Source: Forficula auricularia
Taxonomy: Eukaryota; Arthropoda; Insecta; Dermaptera; Forficulidae
NCBI GenBank assembly: GCA_024734495.1
Contig: JALMQS010000852.1
Span: 868,001 to 932,000 of the forward strand
DNA length: 64,000 nucleotides
Reading direction: 5' to 3'
This document shows positions 33,060 to 44,776 of the stretch, piece after piece. Each line of letters starts with the position of its first letter. Position 1 is the first letter of the stretch. The position numbers and the translations under genes were made by a program. Under the pieces are notes generated by a model that was not told the origin of the DNA, searched no databases, and saw only the letters and a list, made by a program, of their open reading frames with translations.

Positions 33060-33960
33060 CCTCGTATCTTTAAATTTGGCTGCGGCATGCTGGTAAAATG
33101 GAGCCTAAAACAGTTTTTTTGACAATATCTCCTTTCCAACTCATTTAACGATAAAAACATTTATATACAAAATGAAACTAGAGAAAATTTCCTACAATTT
33201 ATGTCATTAATTTTTTTGTAAAATCAATAGATTTGGCCTACGAGCGCCGCAAATCATTATACATCTAGGGCAACCCGTGACATTTAATTTTAACTTATTA
33301 CATTTGTGAGTTATACAAAATCGCAGTTTTTCCTTAATAAAATGAAAACTGCTCATCCTAGAAACTTTATTATTATCACATTGTCCAGGAAATTTTGTTG
33401 ACATGAACGTTTACTTGGACAACTTTTCTGTTAAAACTATTAGATATATAGATATCCAGCATTTTCCATGACGCTTTTGAGGATTCGGATCAAATCCTGT
33501 CCGGAATATGTAGGATATTTATAAATCTAAGAGTTTTAACAAAAAAGAGGTCCAAGTAAACTTTCAAGTAAAAAAAAATCCTAGAGAATGAGATCGGAAT
33601 TTAATTTCTGGGATGAGTGGTTTTCATTTTATGAACGAAAAACTGCGATTTTTTCTAATTCAGAAATGTAATCAAGTTGAAATTAAATGTCATTTGTTGG
33701 CGTAGATGTATAATGATTTGGGGCGCTCCTACGACAAAACTATTGATTTTACGAAAAATAAACTTAATTACATAAATCGTTGGAGATTTTATATAGTTTC
33801 ATTTGCTTTATGAATGTTTTTATCGTGAAATGAGTCGGAAAAGAGATCCTTTTAGGCTTCATTTTTCCAATATGGCGGCGCGAAAGCAAAGTTGAAATTC
33901 CGAAAGGGCACATCAAAATCTATAAAATTACCCATTTTCAAAACTCCTGAAAACTTTACA
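33060..33960. repeat. Family F, copy 4
   Basis: Counterpart of 24340-24900, longer by about 300 bp because its second arm (33590-33880) is kept. The ends pair with the AAAACTGCTCATCC and ATGAGTGGTTTTCATT blocks. Confidence 0.65.
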
Positions 33961-33999
33961 GGCAACCTCTTTTTTTAGAATCAAATGACTGGACTAACA

Positions 34000-34241
34000 A
34001 GGCAATTCCCAGGCGAAGGAACGGTAACTCGAGTATAGTCAATTTGAGTTTCCTCAAGGACACGAGACTCAAATGACTGGCGAACTTCCTGGCAAGTTGC
34101 GTGAGACTGGTAGAAAACTCGTAGGATCCTCGTCTCTTGGCAATAGTTCCGGTTGTGTCTCCCCAATATTCAACATTGGAAGTTGATTACAAGATACTCT
34201 CAGGATATTTGAGTTTGCGTTTCGTCGTCTTAGAATTGCCT
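34000..34241. mobile_element. MITE with 37-bp TIRs, copy B
   Basis: Same ends as 24940-25280 with about 100 bp of the interior missing. Confidence 0.6.
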
Positions 34242-34708
34242 AGTGTAAAAAGGGCTAAGGCACTTCACTTATGTGTCCGTCTCCAAAAACTTCTTCAATC
34301 GTATTATAATTTACATTTTTAATAAAGTATAAATATTTCAAATCACCAATTAAATTTATTTATATTATATTTAAAAAGAATTTAAGAAAAAAAAACCTTT
34401 TACTTTATTAGAGATTCGAAGTCCAATTAATAATAAAAAATATTATTTATTTATTTATTGTTGTTTTCCAGGTGTTTCAATAAATGATGATGCACACGTC
34501 ATCCATTGGAATTACAACTGGCCAGTGGGTAATTGGAAATTAAAAAACAAAAAACATAATAAACATTTCCACTTGACCAAATTAATCGAACCTTATTAAT
34601 GGTGAATTTTGAGTTGTTCACAGTGGTCCTGGAAGTTTTTTCAAAAAAAAGTTCGAAACATTCAAGTGCACATAAAAAGAAAAAGTTTTAGATATTGCAC
34701 GCTCTCCG

Positions 34709-35376
34709 ATGATGCTCACACTAAAGTCTAATTTGACTAATCAATTAGCGACAGGGGAGAAACCCTTTGGTTGTGCACACTGCCAAAAGAGGTTCACACT
34801 AAAGTATCATTTGGCCATCCATTTACAAACACACACAGGCGAGAAGCCTTTTGGTGTGCAAAAGAGGTTTACTCAAAAGTCTCATTTGATTTACCATTTA
34901 CAAACACACACAGACGAGAAGCCTTTTGGTTGTGCACACTGCACAAAGATGTTCAAACGAAAGTCTGATTTGGCTGCCCATTTACGAACACATACAGACG
35001 AGAAGCCTTTTGGTTGTGCACATTGCCCAAAGAGGTTTACTCGAAAGTCTGATTTGATTTACCATTTACGGCACATACAGGAGAGAAGCCTTTTAGTTGC
35101 GCACATTGCCCAAAGAGGTTTACTCAAAAGTCTCACTTAGTTTACCATTTACGGCACATACAGGAGAGAAGTCTTTTGGTTGTGCACACTGCCAAAAGAG
35201 GACACACAGGCGAGAAGCCTTTTGGCTGCGCACACTGCTCAAAGAAGTTTACCAAAAAGTCTAAATCGGCTCTTCATTTACGGACACATACAGAAGAGAA
35301 GCCTTTTAGTTGCGGGCGCTGCTCCAAGAAGTTTTCACAAAGAAATGCTTTGAATAAACATTCACGGACACATTAA
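34709..35376 (+). pseudogene. Decayed zinc-finger array (copy B)
   Basis: Duplicate of the array at 25737, with fewer fingers. Finger 2 has lost its CxxC (GVQKRF). Single-base losses in ACGGCACAT near 35065 and again near 35150 shift the frame. A deletion joins one finger to a later one near 35195. The last two fingers (35200-35376, ending [21 protein letters not shown]) are intact and keep the natural stop. It cannot give a full protein. Confidence 0.85.
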
Positions 35377-35582
35377 TGCGAAATTGTCATTAATTTATCA
35401 TATTGTGGAGAGAAGTTTACTTGAAATTTTGGTTTGACTACAAATTTACACACAAAAGACAATTTACTGTGAATTTGAGGATTCAAACAAAACACACACA
35501 TCGTAACTAACTTTTTAAAAACAGGACAGAAATTGATAAATTATTTGCCTAAATGAATAGTATTCGAAACCAATTAGTGTGT

Positions 35583-35993
35583 CCATCAGAAGCGTAGCGT
35601 GCCTTGGTGGGGCCCCGTATAAAAATTTGTTTGGGGGCCCTAAGGAACTAAGACCGAAAAAGGTCGGTTACTTTCTGAATCTTTTGGAAACGGTCCTTGT
35701 GGTTTAAATGGACCCAATTTAAAAATTATTTTTCGTTCGCATTCAGTTGGACTGTCACCGAAATTTCCTCTATCTGATGAAACTATATTACAATCTTCAG
35801 ATATCTCAGAATCGTCGATTTGGGTTTCTTCTATTTCCGGATGGACATCCGATGGAGAATGTGCTTGGGTTTTTTCTATTGCCGGATGGGCATCTGATGA
35901 AGAATGTGCTTCAGAAGAATCTGAAAATATATTGTTAAAATCGGTTGTCTGTAAAGTCGGTTTACTGACGATAGTTGAACGTGACAACGTCAT
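35583..35993 (-). pseudogene. hAT transposase N-terminal fragment with terminus
   Basis: Frame 35993-35640 starts MTLSRSTIVSKPTLQTTDFN and ends with the ZMYM1/hAT-type motif IIFKLGPFKPQGPFPKDSES. It stops where the usual conserved continuation should begin. Next to it, 35583-35640 has a hAT-like end (AGAAGCGTAGCGTGCC) and a GGGGCCCC-rich patch. It is probably an internally deleted hAT copy. It lies just outside the right boundary of duplication copy B. Confidence 0.6.
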
Positions 35994-36080
35994 AAGAAAA
36001 TACTGATGGAATGGTATTTTCTTATGACGTTGTCACGTTCAACTATCGTCAGTAAACCGACTTTACAGACAACCGATTTT
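35937..36080. repeat. Perfect 66-bp inverted repeat
   Basis: 35937-36002 and 36015-36080 are exact reverse complements around a 12-base loop. The left arm includes the start codon and first codons of the hAT fragment, so its 5' coding end has been duplicated in inverse. Confidence 0.95.
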
Positions 36081-36335
36081 TTTCATAAAATTCTTCGTTC
36101 AGAAAAATCATTTTAAATTTACAAAATACTTGAATAAAATTTATTGTTTAAATTTCTACTCGACTGTTAAAATTTAATTTTTGATTTTATTATTTTATAA
36201 TAATAAATTTTGTATTGACATTATTTCTTTCAGCAAGTAAACTGAATAAAAGTTGTTGTTCAATTAGTTACTTAATTATTTTTGCAAATTTAATAATTTG
36301 TTTTTGGTCTGTATATCTTATATATATATATACAA

Positions 36336-36425
36336 GCTGCGTCAGGCGTGCCTCCGGCACGCCATCTGCACCTTGGCCCTCCGGGCGGGTGGCCCTGGCG
36401 GGCAGCGTCTCGAGACGGCCAAAAG
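36336..36425 (-). mobile_element. Helitron 3' end (minus strand)
   Basis: On the minus strand GGCGTGCC-GGA-GGCACGCC (36363-36345), then eight bases and CTTG, followed by a TATATA run. The end is CTTG rather than CTRR, but layout and context match 18378-18406. It could be the 3' end of the Helitron whose helicase lies at 38150-38830 on the same strand. Confidence 0.5.
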
Positions 36426-36429
36426 TTTG

Positions 36430-36840
36430 TTTGCAATATAATTTTGTTCAACTGTATTTTAATTAAATATACTCGTATTTTATTAATTAAAAATCAGCTT
36501 CAAGAAATAATCTAACACATTGCGAAAGCAAAATAAAAATTCTGAGTGTGTCAAGCTTACGCACGACGGAAGTGAAACTTCTAGTATTCCTCTCTCTCTT
36601 TTCATTTCATTCTCTCTTTTTTCTCTCTTACGTTAGTTTGAAGATTATAGGTTAAATAATTCAACGACGAAGCATAGATTTACTCTTTCTAATATTTTCT
36701 TATACATGAATGAATTTTGATTTATGTACAGTTCCAAAAATTCTTTTTAATGTTACATACAGCATTTTCATTTGTTTGAATGTTCAATAATAATTTTAGT
36801 GTTGAATGTGCTGTTTTTCCTCCGTCTAATAAAGTGGCAG
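36430..36840. other. AT-rich spacer
   Basis: Only a CT-rich patch at 36580-36630 stands out. No gene seen. Confidence 0.4.
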
Positions 36841-36844
36841 CAAT

Positions 36845-37882
36845 TCCACTGGAGTTACAGGTAAATTAATAAATTGGTTTAAAACCTATTTACTGGATCG
36901 AAAGCAAACCGTCAAAATTAATGACTCCACCTCTGAAGTGATTGATGTTCCTTCAGGAGTCCCCCAGGGCTCTCATTTGGGGCCTCTCTTATTTCTACTA
37001 TATATCAACGATATATTTTCAGTGTTTACTGATGTTGAATTTCTTCTGTTTGCGGATGATCTAAAAATATATAAAAGAATAAGCAATAATATTGATACTA
37101 CTTGTCTACAATCAAATCTTAATAGACTATATGAATGGTGTGAGAATAATGGCATGGAGCTTAACATTGATAAGTGCTATGTTGTATCTTTTCACAGACA
37201 TAAAATTCGACCTATACTATCATATTCAATAGGCGGTAGCTTTCTTTCTCAGGTTGATCACATATGCGATTTGGGAGTTACCTTCGAGTCTTCTCTCTCT
37301 TTTTGTCTTCATATAGAAAATATTTGTGGTCAGTCTTTTAAACTTCTGGGATTTATATATAGAAATACAAAAAATTTCAAAAATTCCAACTGCCTAAAAA
37401 TACTATTTAACTCCCTAGTAAGAAGCAAGCTGGAATACTGCAGTTTAATTTGGTCACCGCATGTCCAACATCAAATTGACCAAATTGAAAGAGTGCAAAA
37501 TAAATTTTTAAAAATTATATCATATAAATTCTCATCAACTAATAACTCTCTTACCCCATATAACTATCCCTCTTCTAGACTCTTAAGAACCGAACTAAAT
37601 ATCCAAAGTTTGTCATCCCGTAGACTACAAAATGACTTGATATTCCTTCGAAAACTGTTGAATGGTCTGATTGATTGTTGTGAAATTCTCCAATATATTA
37701 ATTTCAAAGTACCTCAATATTACAGTCGCATTGTCGAAACCTTTTTTATCCCCATTTGTAATACTAATTATTCAAAAAATACAGGGCTGAATAGAGTGAT
37801 GCTAAAGGCAAACTCCTCACAATTGGACTTCTTTTCATGTGGTGTGAGGGATATCAAAAGATATTGCTCACACTACGATTAA
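36845..37882 (+). pseudogene. Jockey-type LINE reverse transcriptase, 5'-truncated
   Basis: The open frame starts in the middle of the palm domain (GKLINWFKTYLLDRKQTV), then PSGVPQGSHLGPLLFLLYIN and FLLFADDLKIY with the FADD catalytic box. It ends with a complete C-terminus (RLLRTELNIQSLSSRR ... CSHYD). The frame is intact after the truncation, so this is a young copy cut short during reverse transcription. The 3' tail matches 6669-6850. Confidence 0.85.
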
Positions 37883-37904
37883 TTGTCTAATAGATTGTAT
37901 TATA

Positions 37905-38130
37905 TTATTTTATTATTACATGCTTTATATTAGCTTCACTGTATGTATCTATCTGTGTACTATTTATCTATCTATTAATGTGACTTTTGTTCTGTTAAAT
38001 TTATCTATTAAAATAATTGTTACCTACTCAATTTAAATGAAATAATATAATTATAATAAAAATAAATGCATTACATTGTGTTAAATTACGCAAGCTTTTC
38101 TCTATAAAAATAATTAAGACTATAAATTAG
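37905..38130 (+). repeat. 3' untranslated tail of the LINE
   Basis: Shares GTGACTTTTGTTCTGTTAAA and its surroundings with 6669-6850 and 7908-7975. Confidence 0.6.
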
Positions 38131-38149
38131 TATTTTAGTTTTGTTAAAT

Positions 38150-38830
38150 TGTTGATTTATTGTATAAAAATGTATATTGTAACTGGGATAACTCCCGTAT
38201 ATCGAATAAAATAAAAATAAAATTCCAGATGATGTCATTTGTGCCAATATGAGCGAAATTAAAAATGTTTCCCTGTTCCACCTGGTGCATCCAAAAAAAA
38301 GAAACCATCTTCTTGAGCAGCGACTGCATGCATAATTTTTGTTCTGGTAACAATTTTGGTTCATTTGCTTGAACATATGCATTTAAACCATCAACATTGT
38401 ACGATTGTTCACGTTGCATATCGCGATTAAATAAATCACTTACTGGCCGATTAACTGATGGCATCCCTAATTTAATTAGTGGTTGATTCGAAATGATCAT
38501 GCATAAATCTTCCAACTTAATCAAAGATTCATTATATATTTCTGGCGAGAAATTTATATCTGGATCTCCTCGAATTCTACGTAGAGCATGTAATACATCT
38601 TCACTCATTGAAGCCTTATATTTTCCCCATAATTTAGGCGGGTTAGTTGGAAAACACGTTGTCAATAAAATGGCAAACAAACATCGTATTTGATGTGGCG
38701 ATGAACCGAGAGCAGCATGGGCAAGAGTTGTATCCCAATGCGAATCTTCTTCTAACAATCGTAATGCTAGGCATGCACCATGATTCGTTGTATGTAATGC
38801 ACTGAGATACTGGGAAATGTATTTATAATA
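38150..38830 (-). pseudogene. Helitron Rep/helicase fragment
   Basis: Minus strand from about 38830: HTTNHGACLALRLLEEDSHWD, then SSPHQIRCLFAILLTTCFP, SFSPEIYN-like and NRPVSDLFNRDMQREQSYN, the region just before and into the PIF1-type helicase of Helitrons. The Walker A area near 38290 is split by a frameshift; its second part (FLISLILAQMTSSGI) is in the next frame. The helicase stops near 38215, where the LINE 3' tail begins. Most helicase motifs are missing. Confidence 0.8.
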
Positions 38831-38839
38831 AGAAACATT

Positions 38840-39140
38840 GATTAAGATTTGGAATGTTTCTTTCCGACAGGCTCAGGTTAGCCAACTAATAACAATAAAA
38901 TAATCACATTTAATAATATAAATTTTTCTTTTTACTTAAGAGAGAATGGTGTATTTCTGTGAAACAGTTTAATTCTAAAGTTTAGGGAAAACAAAATATA
39001 TCTATAATATAATCATAATACTTCTTCAAGGCCTTTGAGAACAATGAATTAACCCACACCCATTGTCTGCCTGGGTACAAAAGAAAAGATAAACCTTTTT
39101 TAAAACCCCAATTGGCATTCTACCTGAGAATAATTAATTT
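38840..39140. other. Spacer, nothing recognised
   Basis: AT-rich, no frame or motif. Confidence 0.35.
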
Positions 39141-39145
39141 AATTA

Positions 39146-39690
39146 TGTAAAATCGTGTGAAATCAAATCAAACCGATTTGGCCCAAAATTTAGATAAACC
39201 ATCTGGAGCACTAAACAAACATATGGTGTGAATATGGTTTCGATACGTTCAGTGGTTTAGGCATGGGTCGATCACGCACATACATACTAAGGATTATATA
39301 TATATAAAATTAAATTTACAAATTATGTCTGTATTCAAAATAGATTTTATTATCTTAAAAAAAAAGTTTCTGAAATTTTGATCTGACTACCTGTATACCC
39401 CTTTCTTTTGTTAAGAGGGGTTTCATTGTTTAAGACCTGACCTTTCAGGGTAGGGATAATGTATTGTTTGCTTGGCCCTTTTAGAGGCTCTATTTCTATA
39501 GATCTTATCTGTCAATCAATTAAATATAAAAATAAAAAATAAAATCAAACCGATTTGGCTCAAAATTTAGATAAACCATCCCCAGCACTAAGCAAACATA
39601 TGGTGTGAATATGGTTTCGATACGTTCAGTGGTTTAGGCGTGGGTCGATCGCGTACATACACACAAAGGATTTTATATATATAGATTTCA
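39146..39690 (+). repeat. Two direct copies of a Helitron-associated repeat
   Basis: About 150 bp at 39146-39306 is repeated at 39537-39690 (GATACGTTCAGTGGTTTAGG, CAAACATATGGTGTGAATAT), each ending in TATATA. The phrase also occurs in the Helitron end at 18230-18270. Confidence 0.7.
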
Positions 39691-39751
39691 TTTTTTTTTT
39701 TTTGTTTTTTAGTCTTATCTTATCTTATAATTGTGTGTTTGATTTCAACCA

Positions 39752-40050
39752 AAATATAATCAGCTCTTAATCTCAATGCACCAAAACTACATGTTAAATT
39801 TTGTTTTAATATTTTTACTAATTTTTGAGCTAGAGCGTACAAAAAATTTGGTAACATACGTACTAATTAACAAACAAAAATATAATTTTTTCGATGTTCG
39901 CTCATTAGGTCTTTTTTGTAGACCAAAACGCCATGATTTCGCTCACTTTTTTTAATCAAAATAGTTTCAGCCGTTTTTGAAATATTTCGAAATAACGAAG
40001 CAAAAACCCTCTTTTTTCATGTATAATTACAATACTCGACCATAAAGTAA
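39752..40050 (-). mobile_element. MITE family A, copy 5 (partial)
   Basis: Inverted orientation. Only the half from ATCAGCTCTTAATCTCAATG to the outer end CATAAAGTAAA remains. Confidence 0.6.
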
Positions 40051-41037
40051 AAAAGAAAAAAGTTTAATACAAAAACTTGGGAAAGCAATATTTACGCGTG
40101 CACTCTTAACATCACTATAATTAAACCAAAAAACAGGCCTGTGATTCCGTTCGCTACCCGGAATAAATTTTTTGCAAATTAAAAGTTCATTAATCGATTT
40201 AGTCGTTAACTAGGGCGTTCGTTAACCGGTGTTCCACTGTATAGGATTGCCTATAGGGTAGATAAATGATACGTCTCTGAGGCTTAATGGTTGCATAACT
40301 TTAAGGCGAATATAGCTAATTAAAAATTGTATACATTAATTAAAGGCTTATTGTAAAATTACTAATAAATGTATTCATGAATCCCCCGCCCCCATCACCC
40401 CTTGAGGGCAGTGAAACTATTCAGTTGGGTGGTGATGACCTCAGTTGCGATTGGGGGGCGTTGAATAAAAATTTGGTAAAAATTTAAATTTAAAAAACAA
40501 ATTAGTTGAAAAAAAAAATATATTGAAGAAAAATTTTAATTTTATCCACCTATATTGCATAATTGTAGAGAGAACTGGATTGTTGAATTTGAGGAGCTTC
40601 CCACCAGAAATAAACAAGTCCCAATTTCAAATCCTTTTGATTGGTCGGATGTGTCAATTTGATTTTTGATTTTTCTAACTTTAAAAATATAAAAAACAAA
40701 TTTAAATTTTCGTTTATTTTTCAACAAAAGATCTAAAGAACACTGTAAAGTTAAAATTTCACAAATTGTAGGTATGCTAGAAAATTTCATTTTCCTATTT
40801 AGTGAAAAAGAATTTTTTTTCTAAATATATTTCGCTTGATTTAAAAATCAATATATTTATCTAAATCAAAATACAAAATTAACATTATATTTTTTTATTT
40901 ATAGAATAGGCAATTATGAGGCAGTTCTGTAAATAAGACAATTATATGAAAATGAGAATCGATCGATGAGAATGTTAAAATGTTGGACATTTATATTTTA
41001 AAGGTGGTTTACTAGTAGATACAGGTTTCAATTCATC
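40051..41037. other. Intergenic, nothing recognised
   Basis: AT-rich with a C- and G-run patch at 40380-40465. No credible frame. Confidence 0.4.
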
Positions 41038-41205
41038 ATCATCTTCATCATCGAGTATACAGTCCTAAAACTTGTTTGCCGCAACTATCCGCCTCCACTC
41101 AAATCTATCCGTTGCCAACTCTTCACTTCTCTAAAGTCCCACATCTCATATCTTTCATTATCTTGACAAAATTCACCAATCTAGCTCCTTCCCTTCCCTT
41201 TTTAA
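41038..41205. repeat. Possible LINE or SINE tail
   Basis: A CATCATCATC-like run followed by a GC-richer block with CCGCAACTATCCGCCTCC. Arthropod LINE/SINE 3' ends often look like this. No second copy in the window supports it. Confidence 0.3.
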
Positions 41206-41210
41206 CCAAC

Positions 41211-41735
41211 TTCAAAAAAGGAGTAGGTTATCAATTCGACTGAATTTTTTTTTGTATCTATGTTATTCGATTTCTTCGACAATTGTTGACCGATTTCGAA
41301 GATTTTTTTTGCATTGGGATCAGCTTAGTTCCCGATTGGTCCCGTTTTTTTCCATTGCGATTGGACAGTTTTTGAAATGTACTAGTATGTTCACGCATAG
41401 CTTCTTTGCTTATGGACTGATTTCAATGATTCTTCTTTTATTGGAAAAAGTGAATCCCATATTAATTTGGTCAAGTTCTGATGATATAATCAATGACAAA
41501 ATAACGGAAATATCCAATTCTTATGAGAAAATAATCGAAATTATAATAAATAAAATCTTATATGAAAAAAAACAATCTTAAAACATTCATTTAAAACCTA
41601 CTAACGTTTCGAGATTTAGTTTAGTTATAACTAAATTAGATAATTATTTTATACCTTTTAGTGCATTTTATTTTATTTTTGAGTTCTTATTATTTTATTT
41701 GTTGTATTTAATTTTTTTGAAGTCGGTTTTTTTTC
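41211..41735. mobile_element. ACCGACTTCAA-family element
   Basis: Left end ACCAACTTCAAAAAAGGAGT, right end TTTGAAGTCGGTTT. The right 140 bp matches the right arm at 7120-7260, and the left 250 bp matches 7640-7908 inverted. About 525 bp. Confidence 0.65.
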
Positions 41736-42129
41736 TAAAAATTATTTTTTTCTTTTCTTCTTTTTGCTCTCTAAAATTATCTTTAGCAGTGTTCTTCTTT
41801 TATTCAGATTCTTTTACAGAGTTCTTTTTTCTTCAATTTTTTCAAGAACTTCTCCAATTGCATCAACAAATTTTATCTTTGGCATTTTCCCTCTCATAAG
41901 TTATATCTGAAAATTTTTTTGTTCTATTTTTTGAATTCACTTGAAATTGGAGGAAAAACTAAACTTTAGTTTGCATCTTTTGTAAGAGATTCTCGGAAAA
42001 AAAGTAATGAGGACGCTGCACTTTTCTATGGGTTGTTCTTTTGTTCACTTCTATTACCCAACATCAACACTTTGGAAGCACTTTTTTAAATGTCAACGGT
42101 GGTTATCTCCTGACATGATTTAAATCGAC

Positions 42130-42255
42130 ATGTATATCGTATATAGTTATTATTTTCCTTCACACTTTCACGGTATACGAGCCTGTGGTCCATCTCCGAG
42201 CAATATAGTTATTATACAAATATTTATCGTGAAATCTAAGGATGTCGTGAGGGAG
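42130..42255 (+). other. Candidate internal exon ending in a strong donor
   Basis: The frame stays open to GAG-GTAAGTA (donor at 42256) and reads FHGIRACGPSPSNIV, then VKSKDVVRE. A pyrimidine-rich stretch lies at about 42145-42170, but the acceptor is not clear. No family recognised. Confidence 0.3.
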
Positions 42256-42574
42256 GTAAGTAATAGCTATTTAGATAGCATGAAAAAAGTGAAACCTGCC
42301 GACCCACAGCTTTAGATTAAATTTTTAATATTACAAGAGAAACAAAAAATTAAAACAAATTACACATTTTAATATAAGAAAGTACATTATTCATGTAAAA
42401 TTTTAAAAACACTTTCAATAAATACTATACAACTAATTCATTTAAATTTATATAAAATTTAAAATTTACGAAGCATATTAAGGTTAGCAAATTTAAAGGA
42501 TATAAAAAAAATATTCCGGATTTCCTATTTTAATCACTTCAGATATCTTGTGTAAAATACTTTGATTTTATGAG

Positions 42575-42750
42575 TTTTTTTTTGGCTTTTCGGCCTTTCT
42601 AGCCATAAGCCCATTTACGATACTATTTATTTTTTAAATTTTGTCTCTACCCCGGGGTCAGATTTTAGCCGAATGCCTCGAGTCGGATTCGAACCCGGGT
42701 CCACTTAGTTAGTAAGGATGATACGCTACCGCCTAGCCTATCCGACCCCC
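42575..42750 (-). mobile_element. tRNA-derived SINE candidate
   Basis: On the minus strand GGCTAGGCGGTAGCG (A box-like, about 42738-42724) is followed 30 or so bases later by GGGTTCGAATCC (B box, 42696-42685). A body and an A-run (near 42585) come next. The T-arm does not fold correctly, so it is not a functional tRNA gene. Confidence 0.5.
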
Positions 42751-42759
42751 CCTTTATAA

Positions 42760-43730
42760 GGTTAAAAAGTGAAATAATTTACATCTATGTACTCGTCCCA
42801 TGACTTTCATTTAATTTAATTCTATAAATTTCATTTAAAAAAATTAATCGTGAAAGATGAACTAAAATATGTTTGGGAAAAAGTATTTGTTTTATTGAAG
42901 TTCAATTGAATATTCCCTCTCTCTCTCTCTATAACGAGTATTGTTTTGGTCCGAGTGCAAAAGGCCATTTCTAGAATAATAGAAATTAAGAAATTAATCT
43001 CTAATAGTCTGAACCAGGTTTGAACTTGTATTTGACATTCTTGAATAGACCTTTAAAGAAAGAGAGATCATTCTATCTGCACTCTTTGTAGTTATTTTCA
43101 TCGATCAGATTCTAATGAAATAATCGCTCACACGCACATAAAAATAATTAAAAATTGAAATCTGTTTAAAGACTCGTTACACTAGAGCTGCCCTGATAAT
43201 AATTCAAAAAATATATTCTACCTTTTGAACCAAATATTTCAAAATTTAATCAGTAGGTACCTACTATGTACCTACCTATTGACACAAAAGAACTTTTTGA
43301 CTTTCCGTTCTTGGGTTTTCGTGGATATCGGAATTCAGACACACAAAGAGAAAAAAAATCATAGTTGGAAAATATATTTCTTCGCGTTTCAGATTTTTTA
43401 AATCACAATGAGCAAATATTTATTTTTATGCGTGATTTAATTAAATAAATTTGCATTATGCCTTCTACGAGCGTGTCAATCAGTTTTCAAATATATGAAA
43501 AAATTGAAACATCACCAGAAGAAGCTGAAGTGAATATAGATTATCCGCTCTGTTTAAATATCAATTGATAAAAAATCCAATGTTAACTTGAAAAAAATAA
43601 CCACAAATTCTATGCGGTTATCGATAAATTATTATGTTATGTAAAAAGGAGCAAAGAATAAAATAAAATTAAAAAAAAATGAACGTCTATTATTTGGACA
43701 GCATCCCCTAGTTGGAAAGTCATCGCCTGC
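42760..43730. other. Intergenic
   Basis: A short CT run at 42917-42932. A 36-codon frame from 43464 (MPSTSVSISFQIYEKIETSP) has no supporting features. Confidence 0.35.
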
Positions 43731-43734
43731 CACT

Positions 43735-43752
43735 GATATATATATATACATA

Positions 43753-43787
<35 letters not shown>
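43735..43787. repeat. TA microsatellite
   Basis: Almost pure TA dinucleotides, with two CA/GT interruptions. Confidence 0.95.
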
Positions 43788-43789
<2 letters not shown>

Positions 43790-44770
43790 TTTGATTTCAT
43801 TGCACGTTCGAGTAGCAACCTCTATAAGGAATGTCAAGATAAACTAGTGAATTCTGATGTAGGCATAGCTGGACTATGTAGGCTGATATTATAAATTTGA
43901 ATTTATGAGACAAAACATGCGAGTTTATAAACCTTGTTTATATTATTTTACTTTTATTCACTTTTTTGCCTGATATTAGTATAGTGCGACTTGGGGGGGG
44001 GAGAAATAGGAGGAGGGACTTGAGCACTAGAAGAATTTGTTTTGTAATTTTTATTTGTAATGTTTTAATATAAGTAGCAGTAAAAATATAGAGAGAGCAA
44101 AATTATGGAATGTAATATGAATGATTTGATTAAATTCTCTACAAGAAATGGATTACCAAGACCATTTTTTACTTTGGTTAAAAGTAGAATATTTCGTTTT
44201 TATCTGAAAAATATTACATTTTTTCTAAATTGTATATTTTCAAGAGATTCTTTTTCCTTTAAAAAATTCACAATCTGTTTGTTATTAGATTTGATTGGGT
44301 TGTGAAGGATTATATAATTATGATAAGAGAAAAGCAGGGTTGAAGTTAATTAAAGGGCAGGAAGATGCGAGGGGATTTGTCGAGAAGCATACGATCTTTT
44401 AATTATATCCCATTTGAACGTATATGAGAACAAAATCTACTTTGAAATGAAGAGCAATTTGCATTTTCGCCACAATCCCATTTAATCCAATTATAAATTC
44501 AATATATTATTGATTTAATTCCAGAAGTGTTGAATGCATTCACCTCCATCTAAAAAGGCTTTTTTTAATGATAATAATTCAAAAACGTATTAGGCCAAAA
44601 AGTGGCAACTCCTATAGGTGGACTTTGTTCAATTTTCCTAATTTGAGGGCGATGGGGATTGAACGTTTGAAAATTTCATACAAACGGGGGAGATTTAAGG
44701 ATTTTGTGTGTCAGAACAAATTCATAGTAGTATCTATAAGCAAAGAGAAAATAGGTGATGTGGCCATCCA
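43790..44770. other. Intergenic, nothing recognised
   Basis: AT-rich. G run at 43994-44001. No credible frame. Confidence 0.4.
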
Positions 44771-44776
44771 CATGAG

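Noticed and set aside
42680..42750. A functional tRNA gene
   Set aside because: A and B boxes are present but the T stem does not pair; SINE or pseudogene is more likely.
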